Below are positions 34,464 to 48,317 of a stretch of DNA of 64,000 bases, one piece after another. This DNA comes from Iris pallida (taxonomy: Eukaryota > Streptophyta > Magnoliopsida > Asparagales > Iridaceae), in the NCBI GenBank assembly GCA_029216955.1, contig JANAVB010015600.1:29038778-29102777 (forward strand). Reading direction: 5' to 3'. A program made the position numbers and the translations under genes. Within the stretch, counting starts at the first letter, position 1. The number at the start of each line of letters is the position of its first letter. The notes under the pieces were generated by a model. The model was not told the origin of the DNA. It saw only the letters and a program-made list of their open reading frames with translations, and did no database searches.

Positions 34464-36491
34464 GTCGGCGGCCGCGGAGGGGCGCGGGATGCGCCGACAT
34501 GGGCTGGCCACGAGGGGGTCGCACACGGGGTCGCCTAGGTCCTGTAGGGTCGGGCGCCAGTGGGTCAGCGGAGGCGCTGGCCTGCGGGAAGGTGGAGGGT
34601 TGGTGGGGGTTTAGAGTGAGAGGGGAGGTGTTGTTGATTTAGGGAGGAAGAGGAGAAGAGAGAGGATTTCTTTTTGATGGGGGATGGTTTCCTTCTGGCT
34701 TTAGAAAAACTAGGTGGTGATGGTGTTAGTTAACGCTAAGTGTGGTTGGGAGAGGTGTAGGGAAAGACTTTGAGAACGTGGGAGAAAAATAGGGAAAGAG
34801 GGAATGGGTCATTGGGGGGGGGGGGGTTGGGTGAATGTTTGTTTTTTTATTATTAGAAAAGGGGTTTGGGTTTAGGAAAAAGATTGGGTTGGGTTTTACA
34901 CAAAATATGTAGATCTGCATAATAAGATGCTTGATCTATTCCGTTTTAATATATGAAATCATAGTACGTGTAACATTTGGACCTGGATCTATTTGATATA
35001 TACATAATAATTATCTGAGTCATTCACCTTCAACATAAGCTATGTTTAAATATATCAGTTCAAATTCTTTGATCTGTTAACTATGATAGTTTGTCGCATG
35101 GACCTATCAACTTATGAGTATCAAAGTTGTTCCACAGATGAAACCTTATACTGGATCTTAGTAATCTTTAGTATTTTATATCCGAAAACATGTCATATAA
35201 TGTTAAAAACACTTATATTCTATGAAACCAATAGTAGTCCATTCCTTTATGAATTTTTTGTTTGACTAAGCCAGATGTTTGGGTTACTACTAAATCATAC
35301 TCTGTGTCATGAAAATCAAAATGTATGATTCCACTAATTCCTAATATAAATCCTAGGATAGTAAGCCAAAACTCATCTGACTCTATCACCTCTTAGAGTA
35401 AGACACAGTAACTTTCAGCTTGGCTCTAAAGATTTATCTTTCCTAGCCATGTTTGCAAAAATGACAGTCTAAAGTATTAGAATAATAGTTTAAGTAATTT
35501 TGCTAATCAACCTTAAGAAATCTTTAGTTTATCAAGTGTTGATTAATTTGGGTTAGCTGTAGGGGCTGGTTCCTAATTAGCGGAGGTCCACAAGAGGACG
35601 ATTAAGTACCGTGTCACTTAGGACTAGTTACATCCGGTTGACAGAAGGACCATTTCTGCTTGTACCCAAAAAGAATCACAACTTTTAAAGCTTTAGATTT
35701 AATAGAATTTACAATTTCACTAACTATTTTCTTGTGCCTAAATTGTTTGAATGAATCAAATGAATTATAATGCCAAAGATTATATGCAAACAATGCTTGC
35801 CAAACATAATCTAAATATTGTGACAGAACAATATTGTGGTTTCTTTGTCTGAGTAGAAAATTCTAATATAGTGACACTATGGTCATTTAGATTTCAAACA
35901 TATAAATCGATCAAAGTATTGGTATGTAAACAATGTATATTCCTTCATAGTATTGTTTTACATAGGAAATGTGATTGTGCAAGAAACGTAAATTATATGT
36001 TCAAACAATAAGATATTCACTTAATCAACAAATATATGAACCAATTGAATATTTAAAACAAATATTTTCTTAACATGTAGATATTCACAAAGAAAGTATT
36101 CTTTTGGTTAGACAGAATGTACTAAATACATAATATAAAGACTTGTTAATTATACAGAATATAAAAGGTAGAACATGAAATTTCTGTTTATGACTGATTA
36201 AAGTCATATTTGTAGGCTACAACTGTACATATTTTGTGTGCAAATAGTGCACAAGGAAGTTGATTTGTCTTTGACATACACAATAACAAAAAAAAATCTA
36301 ATTTACTATTCCAGATACAAGCAATTACTAATATGATAATCACATGCATGTGTACATCAAACATGTAGTATTCAAGGATATTGTAAGTATTCACTTATAC
36401 GTAAACATGTAGTACATCAAACATGTAGTCTGTTCCTCTCCCTCAGTGAGTCAACAAGTGTTTACATAGTGTTTTAAATTAATGCATGTTG
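34464..36491. other. Spacer between inverted LTRs (duplicate of 7079-9128)
   Basis: GC-rich head, 13-G run (34814-34826), AT-rich remainder and the conserved block at 35553-35620. No gene recognised. Confidence 0.5.
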
Positions 36492-39075
36492 TGTCACTCC
36501 CGTCTTCCGTTATACGTACTTTCAGAATACGTGTACGAAATTTTGACATTTGTCAGGTGACCCATGCTTTGACTTGTCTTGCTTAACTTTGTCTTGGTTT
36601 AGTTTTAGTTTGGTTCACTTTGGCTTGGCTTGACTTGGTTGGTTTGAGATGAGAAGGATTGGTATATAAACCAATTCTCTTTCTATCCTCCATTATTATC
36701 ATTTACTTCTCCACCTTCTTCTTCTTCTTGTTCTTCTTGTTCTTCTTTATTTCCTCCTCCGACCAACCAAAGGCAACTGCAACTTGCTCCATGGAGAACA
36801 TTTTAGATCTCTATTTTTTTATTGTTCTATTCACTTCCTTGTGTGATTCTAAGCATCTTTAGAACTTGGGATTTTTAGTTTTGATGGATATATTTTTGTA
36901 GATCTAAGTTTTAAACTTTCTTTTTTGGTTTTGATCTATAAAAACTTGTATTTCCGAAAAATAATAGTTCCATGTTGTGAAAAATTCAATTCTACCCAAT
37001 TTTGGCTTTTGAACCCCTTGATTTTGATTTATTTTGAAAAAGTTATGGCATTTCTTGTGTTCACGGGTCCCCGCACATCTTCGGTGCTGCCGGGACGATG
37101 AACAGTGCCGTATGCCCGCGTGCCATGCATCCGCGTCCTGTGTGCCGTGCATACACGTGCCGTGCGCCTATACGATTCATTTGCCGAGCCCGTGCATCGT
37201 GGATCCGGGCCCCGCGTGCCGTGCATCCGCGCGCTGCGCGTTTCGTTTGCCGTGCGTCTACGCTAATCGTTTGTCGCACGCTTGCGTGTTGTGCATTCGC
37301 GTGCTGTACATTTTGTGCACCACGTGCTTGCGCGATTCGTTTGTCATGTGCCCGCTTGCCGTGCATCCGCTCTCCGTACGCTGTGCATCGCGCTGCACGT
37401 TTCGCACATCGCGTGCCTGCGTGATTCGTTTGTTGTGTGCCGCGCGCCGTACATCCGCACCCCGTACGCCGTGGCCAGTTTGGTTCGCTCGTGCGTGCGA
37501 ATGACTGTTTTTGCCTGTTTAAACTATTTTGTAGCTAAAATCTTGTAAAACTTAAAACATGAAAGTTATAGATCTTCGTCTTGGCTTCAAGAATCTTTTA
37601 TCTCATCTAACTAGTTCATATGCGACTGATAATTTCAATTACTCATGGATGTCCTTAGTCTTCTTTGCATTTTTTTCTTTTTGTACTTGGCCTAAATTAC
37701 GACGATCCGACTTGACCACTTGATAAACTTGAACTTGAACTTGAACATGACAACATGATCCCATCATGATAATCTTGATAGTGGTCTATTAAGGCACACT
37801 CTTGACAAGTACTCTTGACATGACAAGTAAACCTGACATGGTATGTGAAACCTTGATTACTGTTGCGACAGCTATTCTGTCTTAAAAGTGTAACCCTTGT
37901 CTTGACTCTGTGGTTGATTTTCCTTGATTATGATTGTACAAGATAACTGTCGTATTTTGCATCATGTCTAGGACATGGATTCTTCGTTACCACGGTCAGG
38001 GATTCATAATGAATCTGACTAGGTTAACGACTAGATTGATAAAGTAGTTCATATAGAGAGATTTTCCAGTTACAGATGATTATGTTATCCCGGCCACACC
38101 TGTAGATTTGTAGCATGCCATCGAGTAGGGTGCATTTCCAGCACACTCATGTGTTGCACTCATTGTAAACTAAAAGTACTCTTAAATCTTGATAAACTCT
38201 TGTAACCCCGCATGGATAACCTGGATAGTCTGCAGAACTTGTGACTGCGGGAACATCTCAACTGCATCTTGTTAGTAACTAGGCATGTGATAACCCTAGT
38301 TAGCTAATGATAGCAAGCCGTAGGACTTGATTGGCTGTGCCTGAATGATTATCTCATGATTAACATGGGAATTAAATTCCACATCTTGTTTTCTTAATGC
38401 AAGCTAGTGTGTTCTTTTATCTCTGTTTTCATGTTATTTAATTATGTTCTTTTATCAATTCTTCTATTCATTTTTATCTTGGTTTTAGTTTATAAGTGGA
38501 GCCTCCCTTGTGGTACTTGCTCTTCTGGTTCTGACCAGCTGATTTTGTATGCCAGATTTTGGAGTAGTACCCAGGATCTACCTGCCTTCCAACCATATAG
38601 TGAACACTAGACGTAACCGTGGCAGCAAGTGGGTTTCTTATTTTGCTCTTCCACTCTGTTATAAATTATTCTTTGAGGCGTTTAGCCGCCAAGCAAGTGT
38701 TAGCTCGTGTTGAAACTTTAATTTTGTCTGCCTAAGGGCTGTTACATGATTGGCAAATCCTAGGATTGATCATGTATGACTTAACTCTTGCTAGTCTTCG
38801 TATTTTGTATGACTAGATTCATGATCATCTGAATATATAATGTTTGGGATGCCTTACCTTATATATTGGATGATCTAACATCTTATAACATTTATTTGCT
38901 TGCTTGAGATTGAGACACTAGGCTTGTTCTTGACCATAAGAGACTGATGGCTTGTAGATAAACCCTCATGCATCTAGACAACAGTGACTGTATTGTGAGG
39001 TGGGTTGCACTTCAATGTGCGTAGCTGACTGTGTCTGTCCTCCGCTCTCTAGTATTCTGGTTCTGGGGTGTGACA
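36492..39075 (+). repeat. Ty3/gypsy-like solo LTR (duplicate of 9129-11729)
   Basis: Same ends as the left copy. The GC-rich minisatellite lies at about 37059-37496 and has lost a few bases. Confidence 0.7.
37059..37496. repeat. GC-rich minisatellite (duplicate of 9700-10140)
   Basis: Same repeat, with small deletions near 37388; one substitution (cctgcgtga for cctgcatga) is visible. Confidence 0.8.
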
Positions 39076-39512
39076 CATTGATTCATGAGATGAAAAATAA
39101 AATAAATGTGAAAGCGTACCTGAATCGATTGTTGGCTTGATGGATCTTAAAGCATACGTCTCTTTATGGGGTTCGATCTTCCAACCCACTACGACCCTTA
39201 ACAATAAAGATGAAATCTTTGTTCCTCTCTCTGTTGATGGGGATACAGAAGAGAATAGAAAAAACTCTCTCTGGTGCCCGTATGAGTTGGGGACCATAAC
39301 CCTAATGAATACATATATTTATATGTTTTGATATTTCTAATTTGACTCATCATCAAATTAGATTTATCTTCGGTATCTACACATTATTTCCATGATGATT
39401 ATACCCTTAAGCCAAATTTTCAAATAAACCACTTTAATTTGGTTTACTTATTTAGATAGCCCAACACAATTAATTTTACATATGTGGCCCCTAATTATGA
39501 ATAATTTTAACA
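39076..39512 (-). repeat. Decayed copia 3-prime LTR (duplicate of 11730-12169)
   Basis: Same LTR end and polypurine junction as the left copy. Confidence 0.5.
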
Positions 39513-39924
39513 ATCTTCCACTGGGCCACATATGTAACCTTATAATTGTGTTAACCTTAGTGAACTCATAAATTGCTATCTTAATCCTTAGGGTATATCC
39601 GAACAACCTCGTCTATTAACCATATCAACATAGGATCAAAGCGGCATTCGTCACATTTAGCGTAACTAAACCATCAATAGTCACTATACCAATATACCTA
39701 AATGACATAGATCAATCGTGGATGAGTTGCATGGAAACTATATGCAATGTGATCAACATGTCTATTTCCAACTGGTCCTCCTTAACTTTAGTGAGATCAA
39801 CACTTTAACATAATGAAAATAGAATGAACTAAATTTTTTATATATCTGATCAGATAAATGTCCTAAATACTTTACTACATAAATGTGTCCAAAGCCAAAT
39901 AGAATCCAAATACATAACAAACTC

Positions 39925-42680
39925 CCATTATATTGCCATATTCTTAATTAAGATAACACTCATATGAGCAGTATGCTCATGAAAGACATTGGATGATAAT
40001 ACTTTTGTGAGTGGATCCCTAATATGGAGTTTGTCCTAATGTGCTTTATGGACACCTTAACCATTCTGAATTCTTTTCTTCACAACCAGAAACTTTATGT
40101 CAATACCCTTTGACTTATACAAGTTCATGTTGTTATTGGAATATAGTACTGCTAGTTTATTGTCGCACCATAATTTGAGTGGTCTTTCAACACCCTCTGC
40201 AGGTGCAGCCTTGTGACAAAATTTTGCAACTATATTCTCTGAATGGATGCATCACAGCATGCTATAAACCTTGATGCCATGGTGGAAGAAGTTATGAGTG
40301 TCTATTTGACACTCATCCAAAATATCTCCACCAGTCAACAGGTAAACATAACCTGATGTGGATCTCCTACTGTGTTGGCATTCAGCAAAATCGGAGTTAG
40401 AATATCTTATGATCTCCAAAATTATCCGATCTCCTACAAAGAGCATATAATTTCGTGTTCTCTATTAATAATTTAAGTAGTTTGGCTGCTAACCAATGAT
40501 CCATCTCATATTTGTTTAAATATCTGCCTAACATTCCAAATATACGCAATATCCGGACGTGTACATGCTTGAGCATATATTAGACTCCCTACAACTGATC
40601 ATGAACGAAAAATCTATTACATTTTATTAATTTTAAGGTTAATCTTAGGGCACTTGATTGAGACAGAACTTGTCTCCTTTAACTTAAGGGGTGTCACCTT
40701 CTTTGCATTCTTGTATGCCAAATATTTTAAGCACTTTATTAATATATCTTTTGTGATAATCCATGAATACCTCGAGAACGATCTCGGTGTATCTGGATTC
40801 CTAATACAAAAGAGACGTCACTAAGATATTTCTTTTGAAAGTTATTTGGTAGAAATTTTTAGTGTCGTACAACATGCCTATATCATATTTGGAAAGCAGT
40901 ATGTCATCAACATACATAACCAAAAATTATGTTACTCCACTGAACTTGTGATACACACAATTCTTAATAGTGTTTATCTCAAAAACCAAACGAGATAATC
41001 ACTTGGTAAAATTTGAAGTACCTTTGACAAGAAGCCTACTTGAGTCCATAAATAGATTTTGTCAGTTTGCAAAGCATATTCTTTGGGTCTTCTGACACAA
41101 AGTTTTCTGGTTGCACCATATAACTTATTTCGTCAATGTTACCATTGAAAAATGTCGTTTTGACATCCATTTGATGTAACTCAAGATGAAAATGTGCAAC
41201 AAAAAAGTGTCTTCCGAAGAAACCGGAGAGAAAGTCACTTTAAAATCAATCCTTAACTTTTGAGTAAAACCACTAGCTACAAGACGTACTTTATACATCT
41301 TCACATTACCCTTCGAATACTTCTTGGTTTTAAATACCTATTTGTAACCAATGGGATTCGTACCTTTTGGTAATGGGACAAGTTCCCAAACTTTATTGTC
41401 TTGCATAGACTTGTACTCTTTATTCATTGCCTCAATCCACATTTGAGAATTGAAACTTTCCATGGCCCGACGGAAGTTGATTAGATCATCTTCCAGTATT
41501 CCACCATCTTCCTCACATTCCTAGAGAAATATGAAAGAGCCATCCGAAATTATATTTCTCCTTTCTCTGGTGAACCATATTAACATTACCAGTTCTTGAG
41601 GTTGTTGAGTTTGTTCCTTAGAAATAATTACCTTATCTTGAATGGGGTACCGCTACGTTGTCTTGTTAAAGTATCTCAACAACAACTTGTAGAGGTAATT
41701 CGACATTGTCTTGTTGAGACTCCGAATTCACTTCTTGATCAATGGCAGGTAAAAAATCATGCACACCGTAACAAGTGATAGTAGGAATCAATCGATTCCT
41801 CCTCAAAGACGATGTTCCTGACTTTATTTCTCCCCCAAACTCAATATCCTCAAAAATATTACACTTTTCGTCTCAAAAAAATTCCTATCTGGGATCATAT
41901 AATTATTAACCCCTTGATCTGTTAGCATAGCTAATAAAGTAGCTGCTTACAATTTAACTTTGGTATCTCTTTCCTTTACACATTCAATACAGATATTAAA
42001 GTCTATAAAGTCAATGGAATACAAATCCCATCAAATACAAGTCGTTCAACTCTATTTCTAGAGATGTGACCTAATCGCTTAAGTCATAATGAGGTTAAAA
42101 AAATTATTAATTTTGCTTTTAGTATACATACTCCACTTATAAGGTTTCATTGTAAATGCAATAGTTTCAACTGAATATAGATTATCATAAACATTAAGGG
42201 AACCGTTAACAAAAATATTTGAATTTAAAGATAGACTAAACTTATTGTTTCTAAATGAACAATGATAACCAGATTTGTCCATTAAGGAAACTGAAATTGA
42301 ATTTTATCTAAAAGACGGTACAATAAAAGTGTCTATCAAATCCAAATAATATTCGGTTCCTAATAATAACCTAAAATGTCATATTGCTTCCATTTCTACC
42401 GAATTATTGTCACCCACATAGATGTATCTTTTACCATCAATTGGCTTTCGGTAGCTCAGACAACCTTGTTTAGAACACTAATGTGGACAGTTGCACCAGA
42501 ATATGACCATCATGAGTTTATAGGTACTGAAGCTAAATTAATCCCATAATAGACCAAATTTAGAAATGTACTTTTCCTTATATACCATGCGTGGTATTTG
42601 GTACCTTTTTTTCTTTTTGTGTCCCGACTTGTCACAAAAAAACAAGCATTAGTTTTTATTGTTGTTTATTTTGTGCTAAA
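39925..42680 (-). pseudogene. Decayed copia gag-pol (duplicate of 12590-15340)
   Basis: Same remnants in the same order: RNase H at 40252-40446, and GAG-pre-integrase frame at 42079-42282 with DKSGYHCSFRNNKFSLSLNS. A few substitutions distinguish it from the left copy (for example near 41513, 41768 and 42808). Confidence 0.75.
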
Positions 42681-44350
42681 CCCTTAGTAGCTTTTGTATT
42701 CTGTCCATTTTTGCCTTTAAAGTTTATCACATTAAGCATAAAAATTAAATTCGTATTAGCAGATATTGTAGCAATATTAACTGTAAAGAGAACAAAACAA
42801 CAACACAGACATGCTCTAATTAATAGCCAAAGAATAAAATATAGTCAAACAAATTCAAATAATGGTGAACCCCATCTCAAGATACCTAGTACATCATTAA
42901 TATCGAGTTTTTGGACAGTGACATTAATTGTAAGTGATACTTTTGGTGTAATGATCAAACGTTGACAATAAGTCATGTCAAATAATAAGCCTATCTTTGG
43001 ATTGGGTTATTATTTACATGTAAACATTACAATTGTCACACATTTATCACCACAAGTATGTGTACAATTTAGCCAAGTATTAACCTTCCTTTGGACCGGC
43101 TAATACTCGCATGAATGTACACACATAAACATCCAACATCCCCCTAGACTATCTGCGCAAGAGAGATCACTTTGGCGATATCTTGTTTTAATGAGTCTAT
43201 TTAGAATATTAGACAACTATTGCTAGCCACAAAAGGCACCAAAAATTTGAATGTTGACTAAATGCTTATGTACATCATATTAAATTAAATAATCATAAAT
43301 CAACATATTAAATTTCACTGAATATATCATCAAAAGATTACATCAAATAATCCATAAAGATTATACCAAAATTTAATACTACATGATAAATGTGAATCTT
43401 TTGCATGATTTAAAGCATGAATTAAATCACTTTGGTATATATTGATGCACATAAGATATATAACAATTTCTACTGACCGAATCATATAAATATGGCAAAA
43501 GATCTTCTTTAATCATAACCAAAATTGGCCAAATTAATTTATACGACATATTATAACCAGATGTCATAATTTATTTTCCGAATCAAATGGACAAGTTATG
43601 ATGATATAGTATCTATGAAAGCTTTAAACTATATTGATACTTAATTAGGACTTTCTGCATTAATATTTTTTTAATATCTGAAACTTACCATTACCAAGAT
43701 ACAGAATTCTTAGTATAATGTGGCCAACCTAACTGCATTAATCAACAAACAATTAACTTGAAACGAAACCAAAATTGCAGTTCTCTATCAAAAGTGGAGA
43801 ATAAAGTCAGCACTAATATAACGTGGCATCAGAATAATCATCCGATGACTATTCGGAAGCCTATATCGAACAATTGATTGTGCTCATTAAAAAAGCACAT
43901 ATCATAGTACATAAAAAGAAAAGCACAATGACCCTCAGCATAATGATACCACCTTCCCTTTTTTTTTTTTTTTTTTTTTTTTTCTTCCTGTGTCGTTTCT
44001 GAATCATGCAGTTCACCCAAGAAAAAAATGGAAAAAAATTGTCAATGAGAAGGAAAGTTGAGAGTCAGGTTGCTAGGAAAAGTATGAACCACCACAAAAA
44101 AATTGGTGCATTGTCACGTGTTACTAAAATCTTAATATCTAGGTCTTCTTCGTGACCGTTCACATTGGATCGTATTGGATACGAGATTTATTCCAAGAAA
44201 AAAACTATGACACGCCAAACCAGTCATCGTGTCCTCTTTGCATGCCATCACTTGTGTGATCAAAGCAACTAATAATTTTTTATTTAAATCTAAATAATTA
44301 ATATGAATATCTAAACTGAATATCTAAACTTACGGATCATAAAAATTTTG
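42681..44350. other. AT-rich repeat DNA (duplicate of 15341-17040)
   Basis: No gene seen. The T-tract at about 43959-43983 lacks the two C interruptions present in the left copy. Confidence 0.4.
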
Positions 44351-44519
44351 ATCTAACAATCGGCACTCCTGTCCCGGAACTCTCTCCGGCTTTAATCTAC
44401 TATTATCGTAAATAGTACAACGTGAGTTTTCATACGAAGGCTCACAAACTTCTTACACGAGTGCTTTAGTCCGAAGGTCTCTCCGACTTTAACCGAAAGT
44501 TTGGATCCGAAGACTCTCC
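44351..44519 (-). repeat. Old Sirevirus-like LTR, downstream part (duplicate)
   Basis: Matches 17041-17209, ending in the TSD tctcc at 44515-44519. Confidence 0.5.
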
Positions 44520-45825
44520 TGTAGGAACAAAAGTAAAGCGTAATACTCTAGAGGGGGGTGAATAGAGTTGGCAGTGAAAAATGCTAATTAAAAATGTTAG
44601 CAGCACAATCACAGAATATTAATCACAACTGAAATAATGTAAAGACAAAGTTAAGAGAGCAAACGCAAAGACAGCGATGTATACTGGTATCCCTCTGTTG
44701 AGGACTAATCCAGTCGGTAGAACTCTTGCTACCAGTTGAATCCACTATTGAAAAAATCGCAAGTTTTCTTACGAAGTCCTTGCAACTTCTACAACGCAGC
44801 TTTGATACGAAGAACTCGTCCAACTTCAAATGTGAAGAGGTATTCTTCAATCAAGCCTTCTGATTACAATCTCTCAGAAACTTCTAGACCATACCGCACT
44901 GGCAAATTGACTAGAGGATTGTAACTGGCTTGGGATCTGAAATTGAAAGCTCTAGAAAACTCTTTGGAAGACTAAAGCTTTAGATAGAGAGAAGATTGAA
45001 AGTGAATGAGTGAGTTGAAATGATCGAAATCCTTCTCTATTTATAGGAGTTCCAAAGGCAGACTTCTGTCAGAATTCGGGCAGAATTCGGGCAGAACTCT
45101 TTGAGCAAATCTCGATCAAATTTGCAACTGCAGGAGGACCAAGTTCTAAAGATTCAAAATCACAACGGCCACCAACCGAACTCTGGCCGAACTATGGCCG
45201 AACTCGGTCGAGTTCTGTCAGGGTTAAGTCAGGGTTTAGTTAGGGTTTTTGAAAAAGCTTTTGGTGATTTTTGAAAACCTTTTTGAAAACCTTTTTGTAA
45301 ACCTTTTTGAAATGTCGTTTTAAAAATATTTTGAACTCATTTAGGGATAGCCTATTTGCCAGTACGACTCGGTGTACAACATATTCTTAGACTCAAATAA
45401 AATAAAAAATATATTGCATAAGGAATTACAGACTCGAGTAGGCAAACAGATCTTCGGTCTTGAATGGAGTAGCCAATCTTGATCATGTCCAAGAATCCGA
45501 GATGTCCTGACTAGCTTCGTATATCCAGACAGTTTGATCAATTATTAAAATCAGGTTAACCATATGACCAATGGGCCAAACTCATTTAGGGATAGCCTAT
45601 TTTCCAGTACGACTCGATGTACAACATATTCCTAGACTCAAATAAAATGAAAATATATTGCATAAGGAATTACAGACTCGAGTAGGCAAACAGATCTTCG
45701 GTCTTGAATGGAGTGGATAGCCAATCTTGATCATGTCCAAGAATCCGAGATGTCCTGACTAGCTTCGTATATCCAGACAGAGTTTGATCAATTATTAAAA
45801 TCAGGTTGACCAATGAGGGCCAACA
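44520..45825 (-). repeat. Sirevirus 3-prime LTR (duplicate of 17210-18535)
   Basis: Carries the same 251-bp internal duplication, so that feature is not an error limited to one contig. About 20 bases shorter through small losses. Confidence 0.92.
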
Positions 45826-46377
45826 ATCTCCCCCATTTTGATAATTGACAAACTATGAATGATATAACATTAAGCTAAGCTTGTTCAAAAAATCAAAAAG
45901 TAGAAATTGTTTCATGTCCTGTATTATCTCAAAAGAAATGTTAGATCTTTAATTTTCTCCCCCTTTGTCACTTAGCAAAATAATTGCAAAAGAGAAGGCT
46001 CCCCCAATCAATGCATAAGTAACAAAACAAAGCAAAAAAAAAAAATTCGAGAAACACATTACAGCAGTATTGTTACAGATTATCATTACAGGCATGTATT
46101 GTTTAAAAAAATCTCAGACATGCTATTTCACAGGCAGTTTGTAATGAAGAAGCAGTATAAAGAGATAGTGTTAATAATTAAACCAAAGTGTTGAAATAAA
46201 CTGAAATGCCATAACTGAAACACCATAAACATGTCCATGAATGATAATAGAACTGAATCAAACTACAAAGTGCTGATAATACTAGAAAGTACTGATAAAA
46301 ATAAAAGAAATACTGATAAAACCTTGGAATATTGGAGCATTTCCAAGTATACAATAGAATGTCACTAAAAAATCAAA

Positions 46378-47668
46378 TCACATCTCCTCATCACTATCCT
46401 CGTCATCACCAACATCAGCTCGACCAGCATGTCCTGAAGGACCAGCACCAGAAGTACCAGCGCCAGAGGGATGAGTAGGGGCGCCAGCATAGAACTCACC
46501 AACGTAGTCACGAGGTGCACGATACCAATCATAGGCGTTACCTGGCTGGAAGTAGGCATGGACAGCCTCATCCTCACAGCGGTAACCCGAAAAAGCTGGA
46601 TCTCGAGGGATAGAACCGGCTGAATGACCAGTCTGAGCGAAACAAAGATCAGCCAAGGAGTTTGCCATCGCCTGATAACGGGTGACGTCGCGGAACTCAC
46701 GCTCGCGAGCCATGTCCGTCATCGAGACGTGCAAAGCAGATAAATGCTGATGTATGCCCTCAAATGTCATGGCATACTGATGAGGTGGTAGAGGAGATGC
46801 AGTAGGAGGAGCAGTAGGTGAAGCTGTAGCAGTCATGCTACGATGAGATAACTGAAGAAACTTGGGCTCAGGGTCCTGAGTATAAGTCGACCGATCGATA
46901 TCGAAGCGCTGAAAGATACGTGGGAGAATCATCGCGTAAGAGAGATTTCTATCTCTTGTACGACAACGATCCATCATCTGAATCATGGTCTTAGGGGCAG
47001 AAAATGGAATCTCCTTAAGAATATGGTACATGGCGGACAGCTCAAGAGAAGTCACATCATCCTTTGAAGTGGATTTTGGAAAAATAGTGGAATAGATGAT
47101 GCGATGCAATTCATAATTAAACAAGTTCAGGTTGTTAGCCTTGAACTTTCCAGAGCGTACTCTATCAGGTGCACAGAGTTTTGTATTGAAACTTACGAGT
47201 GTCGTGCCTTCGGAAAAGTCAAAATCAGTGATATCGACTAGCGGTTCACCTTCGTTAGGGATACCAAGGATCTCCGCTAAGAGGCTATCATCGAAATTGA
47301 TATCAATACCTCTAACACGTGTGGTCACATCGAAAGTGTCTAATATGAGATTGCAATAGAATAATCTAATGGCATTAGTTGCTATAGGGAAGCAAATTTT
47401 AACAAATAAGTGTAACCCTAATGCCTCAAACAAATGACGATGATCAGAAAATACAGTCCATTTGACTGGAGCGCCTGTGCATATGGATCGCATAAAAAAT
47501 CACCATACCACAGTAGGGCTTGGTCGAGGGTTTGAAAGAAAAACTCGTCGAACGCACCGTCGCTCGTTTGGACTGGTGAAAAGAGTGAATCCGTATGTGG
47601 ATGCGAAGATGACCCTTCCTCACTAGGGGTCATCTTCTTCCTCTTAGATGGATTGAATTTAGGTGCCA
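46378..47668 (-). pseudogene. Sirevirus ORF3, frameshifted copy (duplicate of 19100-20392)
   Basis: The same protein, but one A is missing from a run of seven near 47496, which splits it into 46378-47493 and an N-terminal frame. The left copy is intact, so this is most likely a consensus error. Confidence 0.8.
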
Positions 47669-48317
47669 TATATGCAAATTGGAATAAAAATGCACTAATT
47701 GAAAGGTGGAGAGAGATGGAGTTATACCTCACAAAATCAAGATATGTCGTAGAGAACGACGATCTCCGTACGATTCCAAATTTTGGAGAGATTTCACCAC
47801 TTGGATTGGATGGAATAGGGTGGTGAAGAACTAGGGTTTTGATGCTCGGGTCAGCTGCTGCTGATGTTTGAAATAGTTTGGAAGCAATGAAGAAGAAGGG
47901 CTGCTCGGGTTCTGTATATATAACCAGACACCCTCAACCGAACTCGGGCCGAATTCGGTCAGAGCTCTGGCCGAATTCGCCTAGGGTTCTTCAAAGTTGA
48001 TTTTTGCCATTCTTTTTCATTGTCTCATTTTAAATATTTAATTCAAAGATTAGTTATTTTAGCCTTCAATTAACATAATTAATGTTATTTTATGAATTAA
48101 ATGTCGTTACACAGCGACTGTCTCAGATTAGCTGTAGGAGTACTGTCCCAGCTGGCGGAGGTTCACCGGGGAACTCTTAAGTACCGCTTCGCTTCAACCG
48201 TAGTTGTGGTGACAGACAGACTCTTTATTGGCTTGTCTCTAACACAGTTTTTGCATAATGATATATAATCATAAAACAAAATCAATTAATATTATTGACG
48301 TCCAAAATTCCTAATTC

